Source of the DNA: Kitasatospora phosalacinea
GTDB lineage: Bacteria; Actinomycetota; Actinomycetes; Streptomycetales; Streptomycetaceae
NCBI RefSeq assembly: GCF_000716545.1
Contig: NZ_JNWZ01000081.1
Span: forward strand, 1-31,836
Reading direction: 5' to 3'
DNA: 31,836 bases
Below are positions 22,599-31,612 of the stretch, in pieces; the stretch's first letter is position 1; each line of letters begins with the position of its first letter. The translations under genes were made by a program, and so were the position numbers. The notes below the pieces were generated by a model. The model saw only the letters and a list, made by a program, of their open reading frames with translations. It did not search any database and was not told the origin of the DNA.

Positions 22599-22609
22599 AC
22601 GGAGGTGCG

Positions 22610-23167
22610 ATGCCTCGCCTCACCGACGCGCGCAGAGAGCTCCGGCGCGCGCAGATCGCCGACGCCGCCGTCCGCTGCTTCAGCCGCAACGGCCTGGAAC
22701 GGACCTCGATCGCCGACATCAGCGCCGAGTCCGGCCTCTCGACCGGCTCGATCTACGCGCACTACCGCAACAAGGCCGACCTGGTCCGGGGCGCCGCCCG
22801 CGAGATGCTCGTCAGGCGCGCCGACACCATCGGCGAGTACGCCGCGGCAGACGTCCCGCCCGACCCGGACGAGCTGCTCTCCCGGCTGACCGCCGCGATC
22901 GACCCCGTCCACGCCCGGGTCGGCGTGCAGACCTGGAGCGAGGCGACCACCGACCCGGCCGTCCGCGACATCGTCACCGACGCGACCGACCGGATGCGCG
23001 CGATGCTGCACGACTGCGTCACGGCCTGGCTCGTGAAGGTCGAGCACCACGAGCCGGCCCCCGCCCGGGAGCTGGCCGCCCCGATCGCCCACCGGCTCAT
23101 GGCGCTCTACCAGGCCGAACTGCTGTACACCGCCCTGCGGACACCGATCGAGGAGACGGCACCGTGA
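22610..23167 (+). CDS. TetR family regulator, first gene of operon
   Basis: A 185-residue TetR regulator with helix-turn-helix 'SIADISAESGLSTGSIYAHYRNKADLV' (key residues GLSTGSIYAHY). The ATG at 22610 is preceded by a perfect GGAGGTG. It overlaps the next gene by 4 bp (GTGA at 23164), so regulator and aldo/keto reductase are translationally coupled. The upstream region holds a pair of palindromes that most likely bind this protein. It probably senses a reactive carbonyl or quinone, as the next two genes are reductases. Confidence 0.9.
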   Translation: MPRLTDARRELRRAQIADAAVRCFSRNGLERTSIADISAESGLSTGSIYAHYRNKADLVRGAAREMLVRRADTIGEYAAADVPPDPDELLSRLTAAIDPVHARVGVQTWSEATTDPAVRDIVTDATDRMRAMLHDCVTAWLVKVEHHEPAPARELAAPIAHRLMALYQAELLYTALRTPIEETAP

Positions 23168-24057
23168 CCACCCCGACCGCTTCGCTGGCCGAACGCGCCG
23201 TCCACCGGATCGGCTACGGCGCCCTCCAGCTGGAGCGCCTGCACGACCGCCGCGACCGGGCCGTCGCCCTGCTGCGCCGCGCGGTCGAACTGGGCGTCGA
23301 CCACGTGGACACCGCCCAGTTCTACGGCTCCGGGTTCGCCAACGAGGTGATCCGCGAGGTGCTGCGCCCCGAGGACGACGTCCTGGTCGTCACCAAGGTG
23401 GGGGCCGACCCCGCCCCCGGCGGGCGCCTGCCGCTGCGCCTGGCCCAGCGCCCCGAGCAGCTGCGCGCCAGCGTCGAGGACAACCTGCGCGGCCTGGGCA
23501 CCGACCGGCTCGCGGTGGTCAACCTGCGCCGCCTGGACACCGGCCCCGGCCTGCGCCCCGAGGGGGACCAGGTGGTCGACCTGGACGACCAGCTCGCGGT
23601 GATGACCGCCCTGCGAGACGAGGGCAAGATCGGCGCGATCGGCCTGAGCAGCGTCACCCTCGACGGCCTGCGCCGCGCCCTGCCCGCCGGCATCGCCTGC
23701 GTCCAGAACGCCTACAGCCTGGTCTCCCGCGCCGACGAGGAGATGCTGCGGCTGTGCACGGCCGAGGGCATCGCCTGGGTGCCGTTCTTCCCGCTCGGCG
23801 GGTCCTTCCCCGGCCTGCCCAAGGTGACCGACGAGCCGGTGGTGCGCGCGGTGGCGCGGTCCCTGGGGGTCACGCCCGCCCAGGTCGGCCTCGCCTGGCT
23901 GCTGCACCACGCGCCCAACGTGCTGCTCATCCCCGGCACCGCCGACGCCGCCCACCTGGAGGCCAACCTCGCGGTCGGCGGGATCGGCCTGGACGCCGCG
24001 ACCCTCGCCGTCCTCGACGGCGTCGAGTCCCGTTCCAGCGAGGTCGCCATCGGCTGA
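23164..24057 (+). CDS. Aldo/keto reductase with changed catalytic tetrad
   Basis: A 297-residue NADPH-dependent aldo/keto reductase. The TIM-barrel motifs are 'GVDHVDTAQFYGSGFANEVI' (Asp and Tyr of the tetrad), 'VLVVTKVG' (Lys), 'KIGAIGLSSV', 'CVQNAYSL' and 'LLIPGTADAAHLEAN' (cofactor binding). The tetrad His, usually in a QLHR-like strand, appears as NLRR, so His is replaced by Arg. I recall this in the YdbC-like branch, so it may be normal for that subgroup. The GTG start at 23164 overlaps the TetR stop. The third operon gene follows after 84 bp. Confidence 0.87.
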   Translation: MTTPTASLAERAVHRIGYGALQLERLHDRRDRAVALLRRAVELGVDHVDTAQFYGSGFANEVIREVLRPEDDVLVVTKVGADPAPGGRLPLRLAQRPEQLRASVEDNLRGLGTDRLAVVNLRRLDTGPGLRPEGDQVVDLDDQLAVMTALRDEGKIGAIGLSSVTLDGLRRALPAGIACVQNAYSLVSRADEEMLRLCTAEGIAWVPFFPLGGSFPGLPKVTDEPVVRAVARSLGVTPAQVGLAWLLHHAPNVLLIPGTADAAHLEANLAVGGIGLDAATLAVLDGVESRSSEVAIG

Positions 24058-24141
24058 CCGGGCCCGCCACCGCGCTCGCACCCGTGCCGTGCCCACGCTC
24101 GCGCCCGTGAAGTCCCGTTCCAGCAGGTACCGAGGAGGATC

Positions 24142-25161
24142 ATGAAGGCCATCGTCCACCGCGCCAACGGCGCCCCCGACGTGCTCCGGCTCGTCGACCG
24201 CGACCGGCCCGAGCCCGGCCCCGGCGAGGTCCGGGTGCGGGTCGCGGTGTCCGGGGTCAACCCGACCGACTGGCAGGCGCGTTCCGGCGCCGGCCACCCC
24301 AGGGGCTTCCCCGAGACCACCCCGCACCACGACGGGGCCGGCACGGTCGACGCCGTCGGCGAGGGCGTCGAGCGGAGCCGGATCGGCCAGCGGGTCTGGC
24401 TGTTCATGGCCGCCGCCGGGCGGCCCACCGGCACCGCCGCCGAGTTCACCGTCGTACCCGCCGAACAGGCCGTACCGCTGCCCGACGGGGTCGGCTTCGA
24501 CGTCGGCGCCGCGCTCGGCGTCCCCGCGCTGACCGCGCACCGCGCGCTCACCGTCGCCGAGGACGGCCCGGGGCGGCTGCGGCCCGGCGCGCTCGACGGG
24601 AAGGTGGTGCTCGCCGCGGGCGGGGCCGGAGCGGTCGGGCACGCGGTGATCCAGCTCGCCCGGTGGGCCGGAGCCACCGTGGTGGCCACGGTCAGCGGCC
24701 CGGAGAAGGCCCGGCTGGCCACCGCCGCCGGCGCCCACCACGTGGTCAACTACCGCGAGGGGGACCCGGCCGCCGGGATCCGCCGGGTCGCCCCGGACGG
24801 CGTGGACGTCGTCGCCGAGGTGGCGCTCGGCGCGAACCTCGCCCTGGACCTGGCCGTCCTGCGCCCGCGCGGCACGATCTCGACCTACGCCAACGACGGC
24901 GGCGGACCGGTCGAACTGGACGTGCCGCGGCACATGGTGCTCAACGCGCGCCTCCAGTTCCTGATCCTCTACCTGGCCGGTCCGCGGGCCCGCGCCGCGG
25001 CCGTCGAGGACGTCGCCGCCGCGGTGCGCGACGGCGCGCTGCCGGTCGGCGAGGAGCACGGACTGCCGCTGATCCGCTTCCCCCTCCACCGCACCGCCGA
25101 CGCGCACCGCGCGGTCGAGGGGCGCGCGGTCGGCAAGGTGCTGGTGGACGTCACGGCCTGA
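24142..25161 (+). CDS. NADPH:quinone reductase-like oxidoreductase
   Basis: A 339-residue medium-chain reductase without structural or catalytic zinc ligands. It begins 'MKAIVHRANGAPDVLRLVDRD', has 'SGVNPTDWQARSG' and 'PHHDGAGTVDAVGEGV', a nucleotide-binding 'VLAAGGAGAVGHAVIQLARWAGA' and the C-terminal 'AVEGRAVGKVLVDV'. The ATG at 24142 follows GAGGAGG. The gap from the aldo/keto reductase is 84 bp; cotranscription is likely since no promoter or terminator is seen between them. It should reduce quinones or enones one hydride at a time. A bidirectional hairpin overlaps its stop codon. Confidence 0.87.
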   Translation: MKAIVHRANGAPDVLRLVDRDRPEPGPGEVRVRVAVSGVNPTDWQARSGAGHPRGFPETTPHHDGAGTVDAVGEGVERSRIGQRVWLFMAAAGRPTGTAAEFTVVPAEQAVPLPDGVGFDVGAALGVPALTAHRALTVAEDGPGRLRPGALDGKVVLAAGGAGAVGHAVIQLARWAGATVVATVSGPEKARLATAAGAHHVVNYREGDPAAGIRRVAPDGVDVVAEVALGANLALDLAVLRPRGTISTYANDGGGPVELDVPRHMVLNARLQFLILYLAGPRARAAAVEDVAAAVRDGALPVGEEHGLPLIRFPLHRTADAHRAVEGRAVGKVLVDVTA

Positions 25162-25190
25162 CGGCCGGCCCCCGGGCGGGGGCCGGCCGT
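25161..25190. terminator. Bidirectional hairpin between quinone reductase and xylA
   Basis: Arms 25161-25173 and 25178-25190 are perfect 13-bp inverted repeats with a 4-nt loop. The left arm begins on the last base of the reductase stop codon. It lies between two convergent genes (stops at 25161 and 25259). Confidence 0.85.
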
Positions 25191-25258
25191 CGAGCGGAAC
25201 GGGCTCCGGTCGGCGGGCTCCGTCGGCGGGAGCCGGCCGGCCGGTCGGCGGGTGCCGG

Positions 25259-26425
25259 TCAGCGGGCGCCGAGCAGGTGCTCGATGGCCAGCTGGTCGAG
25301 GCGCTCGAAGGCCATGCCGCGCTCGGCGGCCGCGGTGACGTCGAACTCCTCGAACGCGGAGCGGTCGGCCAGCAGCGCGGACAGGCCGTCGGCGGCGGTC
25401 GGCTGGGCGAGCTGGTCCAGGCGGGCGGCGCGCAGCGCGTCCTGCACCTCGGCGTCGGCGCGGAAGGCCAGCGCGCGCTCCTTGAGCAGCAGGTAGTTGC
25501 GCATGTTGCCGGCCGCGGACTCCCACACGCCGTCGAAGTCCTCGGTGCGCGGCGGCTTGAAGTCGAAGTGCCGCGGGCCCTCGTAGTCGGACGACTCCAG
25601 CAGGTCGACCAGCCAGAACGCCTGCCGCAGGTCGCCCGCGCCGAAGCGGAAGTCCTGGTCGTACTTGATGCCGGACTGGCCGTTCAGGTCGATGTGGAAC
25701 AGCTTGCCCGACCACAGCGCCTGGGCGATGCCGTGCGGGAAGTTCAGGCCCGCCATCTGCTCGTGGCCGACCTCCGGGTTGAGGCCGACCAGCTCCGGGC
25801 GCTCCAGGCGGTCGATGAACGCCAGCGCGTGGCCGATGGTCGGCAGCAGGATGTCGCCGCGCGGCTCGTTCGGCTTCGGCTCGATCGCGAAGCGCAGGTC
25901 GTAGCCCTGCTCCGTGACGTAGTCGCCGAGCAGGTCGAAGGCCTCCTTCAGGCGGTCGAGGGCCACCCGGACGTCCTTGGACGCACCGTGCTCCGCGCCC
26001 TCGCGGCCGCCCCAGGCGACGTACACGCTGGCGCCCAGCTCGACCGCGAGGTCGATGTTGCGGATGGTCTTGCGCAGCGCGTAGCGGCGCACGTCCCGGT
26101 CGTTGGCGGTGAACGCGCCGTCCTTGAAGACCGGGTGGGTGAACAGGTTGGTGGTGGCCATCGGCACCCGCAGGCCGGTGGACTCCAGGGCGGCCCGGAA
26201 GCGCTTGACGATCGCCTCCCGCTCGGCGTCCGAGGAGCCGAACGGCACCAGGTCGTCGTCGTGGAAGGTCACGCCGTACGCGCCGAGGGCGGCCAGCTTC
26301 TCCACCGTCTCGACCGGGTCCAGGGCCGGGCGGGTGGCGTCGCCGAACGGGTCGCGGCCCTGCCAGCCGACCGTCCACAGGCCGAAGGTGAACTTGTCGG
26401 CGGGGGTGGGGGTGAGCTGGCTCAT
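25259..26425 (-). CDS. xylA: Xylose isomerase, class I
   Basis: A 388-residue enzyme converting D-xylose to D-xylulose (also D-glucose to D-fructose) in the cytoplasm, using two divalent metals. The length is that of Streptomyces XylA. Seen: His55 and Asp58 in '[11 protein letters not shown]', the metal ligand and Lys in '[11 protein letters not shown]', '[11 protein letters not shown]', '[17 protein letters not shown]' and '[11 protein letters not shown]'. All catalytic residues look intact. The ATG at 26425 ([20 protein letters not shown]) is the standard start. It is divergent from xylB, with 237 bp of shared control region. A ROK regulator follows xylB, giving a complete xylose uptake-independent utilisation unit; no xylose transporter is in the window. 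Confidence 0.97.
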   Translation of the reverse strand: MSQLTPTPADKFTFGLWTVGWQGRDPFGDATRPALDPVETVEKLAALGAYGVTFHDDDLVPFGSSDAEREAIVKRFRAALESTGLRVPMATTNLFTHPVFKDGAFTANDRDVRRYALRKTIRNIDLAVELGASVYVAWGGREGAEHGASKDVRVALDRLKEAFDLLGDYVTEQGYDLRFAIEPKPNEPRGDILLPTIGHALAFIDRLERPELVGLNPEVGHEQMAGLNFPHGIAQALWSGKLFHIDLNGQSGIKYDQDFRFGAGDLRQAFWLVDLLESSDYEGPRHFDFKPPRTEDFDGVWESAAGNMRNYLLLKERALAFRADAEVQDALRAARLDQLAQPTAADGLSALLADRSAFEEFDVTAAAERGMAFERLDQLAIEHLLGAR

Positions 26426-26445
26426 CGCGTACTCCAAACGCTGTT

Positions 26446-26560
26446 GATCGACCGGGTGGATCGACCGAGGGATCGACCGGGGCCCGACACGGGTCGGGCT
26501 CGGAACCGACGGTAACCCAGATTGGGGGCTATTCGTCAGGCCGGAAGACAAATTAATATG
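26446..26560. promoter_or_regulatory. xylA-xylB control region: three GATCGACCG repeats and an AT-rich block
   Basis: GATCGACCG occurs at 26446-26454, 26459-26467 and 26471-26479, close to the xylA start and 12-13 bp apart. An AT-rich block, GACAAATTAATATG (26547-26560), stands out in the GC-rich gap. On the minus strand it reads TTAATTTGTC, which resembles half sites of XylR-type ROK repressors in other bacteria. Either may be the operator of the ROK gene at 28255. Near the xylB side, GGAAAACGCTTCC (26612-26624) is a weak palindrome. Confidence 0.45.
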
Positions 26561-26662
26561 AGCGAGCCCGCGAGGGAAGCCCCCACGCGGAACGCACTTC
26601 ACCCACCCATCCGGAAAACGCTTCCCGCACGGCCCGGACGACCGCAGACAGGAGCAACGCCC

Positions 26663-28090
26663 ATGGCGCACCCGCAGGTGGTGATCGGCGTCGACAGCTC
26701 GACCCAGTCCACCAAGGCACTGGCCGTCGACGCCGAGACCGGCAAGGTCCTCGGCGAGGGCCGCGCCGCCCACCGGGTCGACTCCCGGTACGGCCAGGAG
26801 AGCGACCCCGACCAGTGGTGGGACGCCCTCACCGCCGCCGTCGCCGCCACCGGCTGGGCCGACCGCGCCCAGGCCCTGGCCATCGGCGGCCAGCAGCACG
26901 GACTGGTCACCCTGGACGCCGACGGACGCCCCGTCCGCCCCGCCCTGCTCTGGAACGACGTCCGCTCCGCGCCCCAGGCCGCCGAGCTGGTGCGGAAGTT
27001 CGGCGCCCAGTGGTGGGCCACCGAGCTCGGCAGCGTCCCCGGCGCCTCCTTCACCGCCGCCAAGTGGGCCTGGCTGCGCGCCACCGAACCCGAGCACGCC
27101 GAGCGCACCGCCGCCGTCCGCCTCCCGCACGACCACCTCACCGAACGCCTCACCGGCACCGCCACCACCGACCGCGGCGACGCCTCCGGCACCGGCTGGT
27201 GGACCCCCGACGGCTACCACGCCACCGTCCTCGACCACATCGGGCTCGACCCCGCCCTGCTCCCCGCCGTCACCCCCGCCGGCACCGCCGCCGGACACGC
27301 CCTCCCGGGCGGGCCGCTGCGCCCCGGCACCCCGATCGCCACCGGCACCGGCGACAACATGGCCGCCGCCCTCGGCCTCGGCCTCGCCCCCGGCGTCCCC
27401 GTGCTCAGCCTCGGCACCTCCGGCACCGTCTACACCGTCACCCGCAACCGCCCCGCCGACCCCACCGGCACCGTCGCCGGCTTCGCCGACGCCCTCGACG
27501 GCTGGCTGCCGCTCGCCTGCACCCTCAACTGCACCCTCGCCGTCGACCGGATCGCCACCCTGCTCGGCCGCGACCGCCAGGACGTCGAACCCGGCGGCAC
27601 CGCCGTCCTGCTGCCCTACCTCGACGGCGAACGCACCCCCGCCCTCCCGCACGCCAGCGGCCTGCTGCACGGCCTGCGCCACGACACCACCCCCGGCCAG
27701 CTCCTCCAGGCCGCCTACGACGGCGCCGCGTACTCGCTGCTCGCCGCCCTCGACGACGTGCTCGCCGTCGACGGCCCCGGCGCCGCCGACCCCGAGCAGC
27801 CGATCCTGCTGATCGGCGGCGGCGCGCAGGGCCGCGCCTGGCAGGACACCGTCCGCCGGCTCTCCGGCCGCCCCGTCCAACTGCCCGCCGCCCGCGAACT
27901 GGTCGCCCTCGGCGCCGCCGCCCAGGCCGCCGCGCTGCTCACCGGCGAGCGCGCCGACGCCGTCGCCCGCCGCTGGGGCACCGCCGACGGCCCCGTGCTG
28001 CCCGCCCTGACCAGGGACGACGCGGCGCTCGAACGGATCGCGACTACCATTTCGCAGACGGCCGCCCTGCAGGGGGACGGCACGCACTGA
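26663..28090 (+). CDS. xylB: Xylulokinase
   Basis: A 475-residue FGGY-family kinase that phosphorylates D-xylulose with ATP to xylulose 5-phosphate for the pentose phosphate pathway. The N-terminal phosphate loop is '[17 protein letters not shown]'. 'IGGQQHGLV', '[12 protein letters not shown]', the catalytic Asp in '[11 protein letters not shown]', 'SLGTSGTVY' and '[16 protein letters not shown]' follow, all as in XylB. The ATG at 26663 is used because GGAGC lies just upstream; a longer frame from 26522 would add about 47 unlikely residues. It is divergent from xylA and followed by a hairpin and then the ROK regulator. Confidence 0.95.
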   Translation: MAHPQVVIGVDSSTQSTKALAVDAETGKVLGEGRAAHRVDSRYGQESDPDQWWDALTAAVAATGWADRAQALAIGGQQHGLVTLDADGRPVRPALLWNDVRSAPQAAELVRKFGAQWWATELGSVPGASFTAAKWAWLRATEPEHAERTAAVRLPHDHLTERLTGTATTDRGDASGTGWWTPDGYHATVLDHIGLDPALLPAVTPAGTAAGHALPGGPLRPGTPIATGTGDNMAAALGLGLAPGVPVLSLGTSGTVYTVTRNRPADPTGTVAGFADALDGWLPLACTLNCTLAVDRIATLLGRDRQDVEPGGTAVLLPYLDGERTPALPHASGLLHGLRHDTTPGQLLQAAYDGAAYSLLAALDDVLAVDGPGAADPEQPILLIGGGAQGRAWQDTVRRLSGRPVQLPAARELVALGAAAQAAALLTGERADAVARRWGTADGPVLPALTRDDAALERIATTISQTAALQGDGTH

Positions 28091-28096
28091 CGCGAC

Positions 28097-28129
28097 GCCG
28101 GGCCGCCCGCTCCGAACGGGCGGCCCGGC
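28097..28129. terminator. Hairpin terminator after xylB
   Basis: GCCGGGCCGCCCG (28097-28109) and its exact complement (28117-28129) form 13-bp arms with a 7-nt loop, 7 bp after the xylB stop. It separates xylB from the ROK gene, which then needs its own promoter or read-through. Confidence 0.85.
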
Positions 28130-28254
28130 GCGGTCGGGGCGGGCGGCGCGGTCGGTGCGGACCGACCGGCGCGGCCCGGACACACAGGCGTACGGACGTA
28201 CACAGGCGGTCGGACGGCGGCGCCCGGACGGCGGCACGGAGGGACGGGGCAGAC

Positions 28255-29529
28255 GTGACAGAGGACGGGCAGCAGCCCGCCGGCGACCTGGCGGCCAGGC
28301 GCGGCCCCGCCTCGCAGCAGGACATGCGGCGGCAGAACCTCGCCCTGGTGATGCGCACCGTCGCCGCCGCGCACCCGCTCTCCCGGGCCGACGTGGCCGG
28401 CCGCACCGGGCTGACCCGCACCGCCGTCTCCAGCCTGGTCGACGAACTGATCGGCGGCGGACTGCTGTTGGAGGGCGAACTCGAACGCAGCGGCCGGGTC
28501 GGCCGCCCCGGCCGGGCCCTGGTCCTGAACGGCAACGGCCCGGCCGGGCTGGGCCTGGAAATCGGCGTCGAGCACCTCAGCGCCTGCGTCATCGACCTGC
28601 GCGGCGAGGTCCGGGTCGAACTGCACCGCCCCGCCGCCAACGCCGGCCGCCCCGCCGAGCAGACCCTCGCCGAACTCGCCGAACTCGCCGCCCGGGCCGA
28701 GGACGAGGCCGTCGCGCTCGGCCTGCGGGTGGTCGGACGGGTGCTCGCCGTCCCCGGCAGCGTCCCGCTGGGCAGCCCCGGCCGCCGGGTCGAGCACGCC
28801 CCCAACCTGGGCTGGCACCAGGTCGACGTCACCGAACTGTGGCCCGGCCCCGGCGCCGCCCCCGCCGTCGAGAACGAGGCCAACCTCGGCGCGCTGGCCG
28901 AACTCTGGCAGGGCACCGGCAGCGGCACCTTCGTGCACATCTCGGCCGGCGAGGGCATCGGCGGCGCGCTCGTCCTGGACGGGCGGCTGTTCCACGGCGT
29001 CCAGGGCTTCGCGGGCGAACTCGGCCACCTCACCGTCCGCCCCCAGGGCCGCACCTGTTCCTGCGGCGCCCGCGGCTGCCTCGAACCGTACGCGGGACTG
29101 GCCGCCGTGCTGCGCTCCGCCGGGATCGTCGACGAACCGGACGGACCCGGCGGGGCGGCGTACCCGGCGCACCGTCAGGAGCCGGACCCGATCGCCGAGT
29201 TGGCCCGACGCGCGGAGGAGGGGGACGCCGACGTCCGGCGCGCCCTGGAGCACGCGGGCACCGCGCTCGGCACCGCGCTGGCCGCCGCGGTCAACCTGTT
29301 CGACCCCGCCACGCTCGTCCTCGGCGGCGGCTACGCCGACCTCGCGAAGTGGCTGCTGCCCGCGATGCGCGCCGAGCTGGCCGGGCTGATCCGGGTCCGC
29401 CCCTGGCCCGAAGAGGCCCTGCGCGCCTCGCCGTTGGGCCGCCGCGGCCCCGTCCTGGGCGCGGCCCTGGTCACCGTCCGCCGCCTGCACTCCGACCCGG
29501 CCGGGCTCTGGCTGCCCGAGGCGGTCTGA
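28255..29529 (+). CDS. ROK family transcriptional regulator, XylR-like
   Basis: A 424-residue ROK repressor. The N-terminal winged helix-turn-helix reads '[26 protein letters not shown]'; the kinase-like sugar-binding part has '[16 protein letters not shown]', '[13 protein letters not shown]', '[12 protein letters not shown]', '[11 protein letters not shown]' and the zinc motif '[14 protein letters not shown]'. Sequence and position after xylB suggest a xylose-responsive repressor of xylA and xylB. The GTG at 28255 is the most likely start, with GGAGGG 12-17 bp upstream, which is slightly far. I name no gene symbol because some ROK proteins near xyl genes have global roles (for example Rok7B7). 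Confidence 0.88.
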   Translation: MTEDGQQPAGDLAARRGPASQQDMRRQNLALVMRTVAAAHPLSRADVAGRTGLTRTAVSSLVDELIGGGLLLEGELERSGRVGRPGRALVLNGNGPAGLGLEIGVEHLSACVIDLRGEVRVELHRPAANAGRPAEQTLAELAELAARAEDEAVALGLRVVGRVLAVPGSVPLGSPGRRVEHAPNLGWHQVDVTELWPGPGAAPAVENEANLGALAELWQGTGSGTFVHISAGEGIGGALVLDGRLFHGVQGFAGELGHLTVRPQGRTCSCGARGCLEPYAGLAAVLRSAGIVDEPDGPGGAAYPAHRQEPDPIAELARRAEEGDADVRRALEHAGTALGTALAAAVNLFDPATLVLGGGYADLAKWLLPAMRAELAGLIRVRPWPEEALRASPLGRRGPVLGAALVTVRRLHSDPAGLWLPEAV

Positions 29530-29813
29530 CCGCGGCCGCCGCTGTCCGCGCGGACGCGCGACGGCGGGGCCGACCGGCGCGGGACCGGCCGGGACGTCCC
29601 GCCGGACGTGCTCCACGACGCCACGCTGATCGCCGCGGCCGTCGGCGGCACGCCGGTGCGCCGCTGACGCTGCCGTCGGTGTCTCGTCGGCTCGCCGGGG
29701 CGCTCCGGCGGTGGTGGGTGGTTCCGCCGGTGGCCGGGCGCGTGGTGCTGGGCGGGTGCGTCCGGCCACCGGGGCCTGGGGGAGGGGGTGCGGGCTGCGG
29801 GGCGTCCGTCCGG
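29530..29813. other. Intergenic region with a possible coding remnant
   Basis: A 284-bp gap between the ROK gene and the convergent CE4 deacetylase gene. In the frame of the ROK gene, after its stop, the plus strand can be read as a short tail 'DVPPDVLHDATLIAAAVGGTPVRR' (its key part PPDVLHDATLI) ending at a TGA at 29665-29667. This looks protein-like but I recognise no family, and it may be chance in GC-rich DNA. The rest is GC-rich with no gene or clear terminator. Confidence 0.25.
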
Positions 29814-30431
29814 TCAGTGCCCGGGCAGGACGGTCGAGCGCAGGCCGCGGGTGGTGAGCGCGGCGAGGACCGCGGGCAGCGCGGTGACGGTGTTGCGGTT
29901 GCCGTGGTCGTGCAGCAGGACGGTGTCGCCGGGGCGGGCCGCGGCGACGACGGCGACGATCTCGTCGGGCGCGGCGCCGTCCCAGTCCCGGGGGTCGACG
30001 TCCCAGAGCGTCTCGGCCAGGCCCGCGTCGGCGGCGACCTGCCGCACCTCGGGGGAGGTGTCGCCGAACGGCGGCCGGAACAGGACCGGCGGGCGGCCGG
30101 TGAGCGCCGCCAGGAGGCGGTTGGTGCGGTGGATCTCGTCGTGGACGGCGGACGGCGGCAGGCCCGGCAGGGACGGGTGCGACCAGCTGTGGTTGGCGAT
30201 CGCCATCCCGGCCCGGTCCAGGGCGCGGACCAGTTCGGGGTGGCGCTCGGCCTGCGCGCCGCACAGGAAGAAGGTGGCGCGGTGGCCGGCTGCGGTCAGG
30301 GCGTCGAGCAGCGCGGGCGTGGAATCGGGGTGCGGACCGTCGTCGAAGGTCAGCGCGAGGGTGCCGGCCGGCGCGGGTGACGACGCCGGCAGTGACGGCA
30401 GCGGGCTGGTGGCGGACGTGGGCTCGGCCAT
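29814..30431 (-). CDS. CE4 polysaccharide deacetylase (NodB domain), apparently without signal peptide
   Basis: A 205-residue enzyme that is almost only a NodB homology domain. It should remove N- or O-acetyl groups from a sugar polymer or oligomer. All five CE4 motifs are present: 'TFDDGP' (base Asp and metal Asp), 'HSWSHPSL' (metal His pair), 'FRPPFG', 'WDVDPRDW' and 'VLLHDHG'. The N-terminus (MAEPTSATSPLPSLPASSPAP) has no hydrophobic core, so it appears cytoplasmic unless exported by another route. CE4 enzymes act on chitin, peptidoglycan, or acetylated xylan (as Streptomyces AxeA). The ATG at 30431 follows GGGAG. The promoter and two CGAAANTTTCG-like operators lie upstream, and the LacI gene precedes it on the same strand. 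Confidence 0.87.
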   Translation of the reverse strand: MAEPTSATSPLPSLPASSPAPAGTLALTFDDGPHPDSTPALLDALTAAGHRATFFLCGAQAERHPELVRALDRAGMAIANHSWSHPSLPGLPPSAVHDEIHRTNRLLAALTGRPPVLFRPPFGDTSPEVRQVAADAGLAETLWDVDPRDWDGAAPDEIVAVVAAARPGDTVLLHDHGNRNTVTALPAVLAALTTRGLRSTVLPGH

Positions 30432-30451
30432 GGTGCTCCCTTCGATCGATC

Positions 30452-30482
30452 CGAAAGTTTCGAATACTTGTCGAATGTTACG
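30452..30482. promoter_or_regulatory. Two LacI-type operators in the deacetylase leader
   Basis: CGAAAGTTTCG (30452-30462) is a perfect palindrome around a central G. CGAATGTTACG (30472-30482) matches it at 9 of 11 positions, 20 bp away. Both lie just downstream of the predicted transcription start (about 30490), the usual place for repression. The motif is the one I recall from Streptomyces xylanase promoters controlled by LacI-family regulators such as XlnR/BxlR. It is most likely bound by the neighbouring LacI protein. Confidence 0.7.
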
Positions 30483-30496
30483 ATCTGACCCGGACG

Positions 30497-30525
30497 ACGG
30501 TAGGGGAGCCCGGCGGGGGCGTCAA
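30497..30525 (-). promoter_or_regulatory. Consensus promoter of the deacetylase gene
   Basis: On the minus strand, TTGACG (30525-30520) and TACCGT (30502-30497) are separated by exactly 17 bp. This is a near-ideal housekeeping promoter with a start near 30490. Confidence 0.75.
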
Positions 30526-30580
30526 CCGCTCTGCGCGGCCCGGAACGTCCGGACCGCGCAGGAGAGTTGGGGCGTGTCGC

Positions 30581-31612
30581 TCAGTCCTCGGCCGGCGGCG
30601 GGGCGGTGCTGGCCCGGACGACCAGGCTGGTGGCCAGGTCGACCCGGGTGGCGGTGGGTTGCTCGCCCCGGCCGAGCCCGATGGCCAGCCGGGCCGCCGT
30701 CTCGGCCATCTCGACCAGCGGCTGGCGGACGGTGGTGAGCGGCGGCCCGACCCAACGGGCCAGCGGCAGGTCGTCGAAGCCGACCACCGACAGGTCCTCC
30801 GGCACCCGCAGGCCCAGCTCGCGGGCGGCCTCGTACACGCCGAGGGCCTGCAGGTCGTTGCCCGCGAAGATGGCGGTCGGCCGGTCGGGCCGGGTGAGCA
30901 GGGTGCGGGCGGCGGCGTACCCGGCCTCGTGGTGGAAGTTGCCCTCCAGGATCAGTTCCGGGTCGACCGGCAGCCGGGCGGTGCCCAGCGCGGTGCGGTA
31001 GCCGTCGACCCGGGCGCGGCTGCACATCATGCCGGACGGGCCGGCGATCATCCCGATCCGGCGGTGGCCCAGGTCGAGCAGGTGCCGGGTGGCGGCCAGG
31101 CCGCCCTGCCAGTTGCCGGTGCCGACGGCCGGCACCCCCTCGGCCGGATCGCCGGCCGGGTCGAGCACCACGAACGGGATGTCACGGCTGGTGAGTTGGT
31201 CGCGCTGGGCGGCGTCCAGCTCGGACAGCACCAGCACCACGCCGGCCGGCCGGCGGGCCAGCACCCCGTCCACCCAGGTCTGCCCCGGGGTGAGTCGCCC
31301 GGCCGACTCGGAGAGCACCACGCTCAGGCCCTCGTCCCGGGCGACGTTCTCCACGCCCCGGATCACCTCCATCGCCCAGGCGCTGTCCAGTTGGTGGAAG
31401 ACCAGGTCGAGCAGCCGGGACGGCGGCGCGGAGGTGCGGCGGCGCTGGTAGCCGGTGCGGCGCAGGATCTCCTCGACCTTGGCGCGGGTCGCGGGCGCGA
31501 CGTCGGCCCGGCCGTTCAGCACTTTCGAAACTGTCGGAGCCGAGACGCCGGCCGCCCGGGCGATCTCCGACAGGGTCGGTGCGGGGTCGGGTTCGAGTTC
31601 TGCAGCGCTCAT
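30581..31612 (-). CDS. LacI family transcriptional repressor
   Basis: A 343-residue LacI/GalR regulator. The N-terminal helix-turn-helix and hinge read 'TLSEIARAAGVSAPTVSKVLNGRADV' (key residues GVSAPTVSKVLNG), followed by 'EEILRRTGYQRRR'. The periplasmic-binding-like sensor domain has 'IRGVENVARDEGLSVVLSES', 'GHRRIGMIAGP', 'IFAGNDLQALGVYEA' and 'VGFDDLPLARWVGPPLTTVRQP'. The ATG at 31612 is chosen because the DNA-binding domain starts 16 residues later; it has a weak ribosome binding site and lies close to a -10-like TACTAT, so the transcript may be nearly leaderless. It is followed on the same strand by the deacetylase gene. The effector is probably a sugar such as a xylo-oligosaccharide. 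Confidence 0.9.
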   Translation of the reverse strand: MSAAELEPDPAPTLSEIARAAGVSAPTVSKVLNGRADVAPATRAKVEEILRRTGYQRRRTSAPPSRLLDLVFHQLDSAWAMEVIRGVENVARDEGLSVVLSESAGRLTPGQTWVDGVLARRPAGVVLVLSELDAAQRDQLTSRDIPFVVLDPAGDPAEGVPAVGTGNWQGGLAATRHLLDLGHRRIGMIAGPSGMMCSRARVDGYRTALGTARLPVDPELILEGNFHHEAGYAAARTLLTRPDRPTAIFAGNDLQALGVYEAARELGLRVPEDLSVVGFDDLPLARWVGPPLTTVRQPLVEMAETAARLAIGLGRGEQPTATRVDLATSLVVRASTAPPPAED

